Below, piece after piece: positions 15,837-18,375 of a DNA stretch of 18,375 nt. The DNA comes from Bacteroidota bacterium (GTDB lineage: Bacteria; Bacteroidota; Bacteroidia; Chitinophagales; Chitinophagaceae). The translations under genes and the position numbers were made by a program. The notes below the pieces were generated by a model. It did no database searches, was not told the DNA's origin, and worked only from the letters and a program-made list of their open reading frames with translations. The stretch is from NCBI GenBank assembly GCA_947447835.1, contig CANFLP010000028.1, forward strand, positions 1 through 18,375. The letters run 5' to 3'. Position 1 is the stretch's first letter; every line of letters begins with the position of its first letter.

Positions 15837-17213
15837 ATGCGTGAAAACTTAAGTACTTGGAATGATACAATTGTTGCTTTAGCTACAGCTCCAGGACTAG
15901 GAGCTATTGCTGTTATAAGACTAAGTGGCGCTAGTGCTATTGAGATTGTAGCATCTGTATTCTCAAAAAAGAGTTTAATTAAACAACCTACTCATACCGT
16001 TCATTTCGGGAAGTTATTGAATGGGCAAGAGGTGATTGATGAAGTAGTGGTAAGTATTTATCGTGCACCAAAATCCTACACTGGCGAGGAGGTGGTTGAA
16101 ATATCTTGTCATGGTGCACCTTTAATTCAGGATGAGATATTGCAATTAATGATACAAGCTGGCGCACGCATGGCGAAACCTGGTGAATTCACACAAAGAG
16201 CGTTTTTAAATGGCAAATTAGACTTAACTCAAGCCGAAGCAGTTGCCGATTTAATTGCTAGTAATACCGACGCAGCACGCAAAACTGCATTATATAATTT
16301 AAAAGGCGGATTTTCTACAGACTTACAAGTGATGCGTGAAAAGCTAATTAAGTTTTCGGCACTCATTGAATTAGAATTGGATTTTTCACAAGAAGATGTT
16401 GCATTTGCTAATAAAAAAGAGTTGGAAATTCTTGTGCAGCAATTGCAAATAAAAACACATGAATTACTAGACTCGTTTAAACTCGGTAATGTGATTAAGA
16501 ACGGGGTGCAGGTAGCGATTGTGGGTAAGCCAAATGCAGGCAAGTCTACTTTATTAAATGCGCTATTAAATGAAAACAGAGCATTGGTGAGTGAGATACC
16601 AGGTACAACACGCGACACGGTAGAAGAGTACTTAAATATTCAAGGGATTATATTTAAACTTATAGATACAGCTGGTATTAGAAGTTCAACGGAAGATAGT
16701 ATCGAGCAAATGGGAATTGAAAAGAGTAAAGAAAAAATATTAGGTGCAGACATTGTAATTGCATTGTTTGATGTGAATGACCAAAGCATTGAACAAGTAA
16801 AAACTTGGGAGTCTGAAGTAAGTGCTGATAAATTGGTATTGGTTGGCAATAAGAAGGACTTATTAAAGGATGCTAGTTTATTAACCAATGAATATTTTGA
16901 AGAAGTAGTATTTATCTCGGCAAAAGAAAAAGAAAATATCAAGGAGCTTGAAAATGTATTATACCAAAAAGTAGCAGGAGAGGGTATTCATAAAGAAGGG
17001 ACTATAGTGACAAATGCACGTCACGTCGCCTCGCTTAAAAAATTATCATTAGCATTGAATGATGTGGAAACTGGTTTACAGCACAATGTAACTGGAGATT
17101 TACTAGCATTGGATATAAGACAAGCATTGCACTACTTAGGTACCATTACAGGACAAATTACTAATGAGGATCAATTGGACTTTATCTTTTCTAAATTTTG
17201 TATCGGCAAATAG
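15837..17213 (+). CDS. mnmE: tRNA uridine-5-carboxymethylaminomethyl(34) synthesis GTPase MnmE
   Basis: GTPase that works with MnmG to modify U34 in the anticodon wobble position of certain tRNAs. The 458-residue protein has the N-terminal folate-binding domain (about 9-125, starting DTIVALATAPGLGAIAVIRLSG), a helical domain, an inserted Ras-like G domain, and the C-terminal CIGK with the conserved C455. G-domain motifs: G1 at 230-237 (GKPNAGKS), G2 GTTRD, G3 D277-T-A-G280, and G4 N338-K-K-D341. All catalytic signatures are intact and the length is normal. The ATG at 15837 adds eight residues before the usual family start but fits the promoter position. The preceding terminator makes it independent of tonB; mmuM follows after 17 bp. 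Confidence 0.96.
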   Translation: MRENLSTWNDTIVALATAPGLGAIAVIRLSGASAIEIVASVFSKKSLIKQPTHTVHFGKLLNGQEVIDEVVVSIYRAPKSYTGEEVVEISCHGAPLIQDEILQLMIQAGARMAKPGEFTQRAFLNGKLDLTQAEAVADLIASNTDAARKTALYNLKGGFSTDLQVMREKLIKFSALIELELDFSQEDVAFANKKELEILVQQLQIKTHELLDSFKLGNVIKNGVQVAIVGKPNAGKSTLLNALLNENRALVSEIPGTTRDTVEEYLNIQGIIFKLIDTAGIRSSTEDSIEQMGIEKSKEKILGADIVIALFDVNDQSIEQVKTWESEVSADKLVLVGNKKDLLKDASLLTNEYFEEVVFISAKEKENIKELENVLYQKVAGEGIHKEGTIVTNARHVASLKKLSLALNDVETGLQHNVTGDLLALDIRQALHYLGTITGQITNEDQLDFIFSKFCIGK

Positions 17214-17230
17214 TTAATAAAACAAGTTTA

Positions 17231-18166
17231 ATGGCAAATTTATTAGATACAATCATACAGTCACAGGGGCTTGTTATTTTAGATGGTGCATTGGCAACAG
17301 AATTAGAGGCAAGAGGTGCCAATTTAAACCATTCATTATGGTCGGCTAAGTTACTTGTAGAAAATCCAGCGTTAATTCAGGAAGTTCATTTGGATTATTT
17401 AAACGCTGGAGCTAATGTGATTTCTACTGCGTCTTATCAAGCTAGTTTTGTTGGATTTGAAAAAAACGGGTATTCAAAACAAGAGGCAATAAGATTAATG
17501 CAACTAAGTATAGACATAGCCATTCAAGCAAGGGATTTTTTCTTGAAAAATAGTATTAAACAACCTGCAGTCAAGCCATTGATAGCTGCATCAATTGGTC
17601 CATACGGGGCTGCTATGGCTGATGGATCTGAATATACTGGGTATGTAGATGTTTCTGTTAATGCGTTAATTGATTTTCATAAAGAAAGACTTCAGGTATT
17701 AATGAATACCGACGCTGATATATTTGCCTTTGAAACAATCCCTAGTATAGAGGAAGCGGTTGCCATCATAGATTTATTAAAAGAATATCCTACCAAACAG
17801 GCTTGGTTAAGTTTTAGTTGTAAGGACGGAGTTCATTTGTCAAGTGGAGCGTTATTTGAGGATGCAGTAAAATTAATAAATGAATCTAATGAGATTATTG
17901 GAGTAGGTGTTAATTGCACAGCTCCAAAGTATATAAGCTCATTGATTACAATTGCAAAATCATTAACCAATAAAATTATTTTAGTATATCCAAACAAGGG
18001 GGAACATTACAATCCTATTACCAAAACATGGGAGGAAGAAGGATTAGCAGCATCTGGTTTTATTGACAATGCAAAGGTTTGGTTTGCGTCTGGTTCTTGT
18101 GCAATAGGAGGTTGTTGCAGAACAACTCCGTCGGACATAAAGCAGTTAAATGAACTGATCAAATAA
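17231..18166 (+). CDS. mmuM: Homocysteine S-methyltransferase
   Basis: Zinc enzyme that transfers a methyl group, typically from S-methylmethionine or S-adenosylmethionine, to homocysteine to give methionine. The 311-residue protein begins ILDGALATELEARGANL near residue 16, the family's substrate-binding start. It has the zinc ligands C229 (GVNCTAP) and C295/C296 (IGGCCRTTP). It lacks the cobalamin and folate domains of MetH, matching stand-alone MmuM. The frame is open back to an ATG at 17198 inside mnmE, but the ATG at 17231 gives the family-like N-terminus and no overlap, so I chose it. No S-methylmethionine permease gene (mmuP) is visible. Probably cotranscribed with mnmE. Confidence 0.92.
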   Translation: MANLLDTIIQSQGLVILDGALATELEARGANLNHSLWSAKLLVENPALIQEVHLDYLNAGANVISTASYQASFVGFEKNGYSKQEAIRLMQLSIDIAIQARDFFLKNSIKQPAVKPLIAASIGPYGAAMADGSEYTGYVDVSVNALIDFHKERLQVLMNTDADIFAFETIPSIEEAVAIIDLLKEYPTKQAWLSFSCKDGVHLSSGALFEDAVKLINESNEIIGVGVNCTAPKYISSLITIAKSLTNKIILVYPNKGEHYNPITKTWEEEGLAASGFIDNAKVWFASGSCAIGGCCRTTPSDIKQLNELIK

Positions 18167-18200
18167 CAATTACATTTTACGCGATCTAATCAATAATAAT

Positions 18201-18375
18201 TTATAGGAAATCTATTTCCTGATAATTTTTAATACATTTAATTACGTTAGTATAGCTAGTAAATTCCTCTTTAGTATGTTCTCCTAATATTACAATTGTT
18301 TTCATCCCAGCATTTAAAGCACATTCCACGCCTTTTGGAGTGTCTTCAAAAACAACACATTCATTTGGGTGTAAT
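18201..18375 (-). CDS. HAD-superfamily hydrolase, C-terminal part (beta-phosphoglucomutase-like), partial
   Basis: A - strand frame enters from the right edge and ends at a TAA complementary to 18201-18203, giving 57 residues. It begins with CVVFEDTPKGVECALNAGM (from about residue 6 of the fragment), the HAD motif IV region with the metal-binding ED pair that is typical of beta-phosphoglucomutase/phosphatase-like (subfamily I) members. The nucleophile DxD motif and the cap domain lie outside the window, so the substrate cannot be inferred. The gene converges with mmuM. Confidence 0.85.
   Translation of the reverse strand, partial: LHPNECVVFEDTPKGVECALNAGMKTIVILGEHTKEEFTSYTNVIKCIKNYQEIDFL
18205..18230 (+). 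terminator. Weak candidate terminator for the mnmE-mmuM transcript
   Basis: AGGAAA (18205-18210) pairs with TTTCCT (18215-18220) around TCTA, and a T-run follows at 18226-18230 after GATAA. It lies 38 bp after the mmuM stop, inside the 3' end of the convergent HAD gene. The stem has only two GC pairs and the T-run is displaced, so this is a tentative call. Confidence 0.25.

Noticed and set aside
17198..17230. Upstream in-frame ATG extending the homocysteine methyltransferase into mnmE.
   Set aside because: The added 11 residues come from out-of-frame mnmE sequence and do not resemble the family N-terminus; the ATG at 17231 fits better.
1..18375. A novel defence, mobile or biosynthetic system hidden in the window.
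   Set aside because: Every long open stretch is explained by complex I, a TonB motor, a metalloprotease, an ABC permease, MnmE, MmuM or a HAD hydrolase; no repeats, integrase, transposase or unexplained gene block was found.

Overview
The window is a stretch of a low-GC chromosome from a member of the Bacteroidota, probably Chitinophagia-like. That placement is my inference from four things: a short NuoG lacking the molybdopterin-type domain, TonB with the YGAYELRKTY-type N-terminus beside two different ExbD proteins, a TAnnTTTG-type promoter, and weak or absent Shine-Dalgarno sequences with A/T-rich leaders. It reads as ordinary housekeeping DNA. I see no phage, insertion sequence, CRISPR array, tRNA, rRNA or obvious defence island.

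Region 1 (1-8499, + strand) is the distal part of a complex I (nuo) operon: the tail of a gene that is probably nuoF, then nuoG, H, I, J, K, L, M and N, tightly spaced. Together they encode the Fe-S electron relay (NuoG, NuoI), the quinone-site subunit (NuoH), the small membrane subunits (NuoJ, NuoK) and the three antiporter-like proton-pumping subunits (NuoL, NuoM, NuoN). NuoG is the most interesting protein here: it is short, has a rearranged four-cysteine site where the N7 cluster would be, and ends in a His-rich tail.

Region 2 (8588-9868, + strand) is a MacB/FtsX-type ABC transporter permease without an ATPase next to it. A strong, near-perfectly symmetrical hairpin (9934-9970) separates it from the convergent gene of region 3 and probably terminates transcription in both directions.

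Region 3 (9990-12497, - strand) encodes a large secreted metzincin-type zinc metalloprotease of the DUF5117/DUF4953 type. A divergent 237-bp intergenic region separates it from region 4.

Region 4 (12735-15737, + strand) is an exbB-exbD-exbD-tonB operon, the inner-membrane motor that energises outer-membrane TonB-dependent transport. Two small hairpins lie between exbB and the first exbD, and a clear intrinsic terminator follows tonB.

Region 5 (15837-18166, + strand) holds mnmE (tRNA U34 modification GTPase), with a consensus promoter so close to its ATG that the mRNA may be leaderless, followed by a homocysteine S-methyltransferase gene (mmuM-like). The window ends inside the 3' part of a convergent HAD-family phosphatase gene on the - strand (18201-18375).
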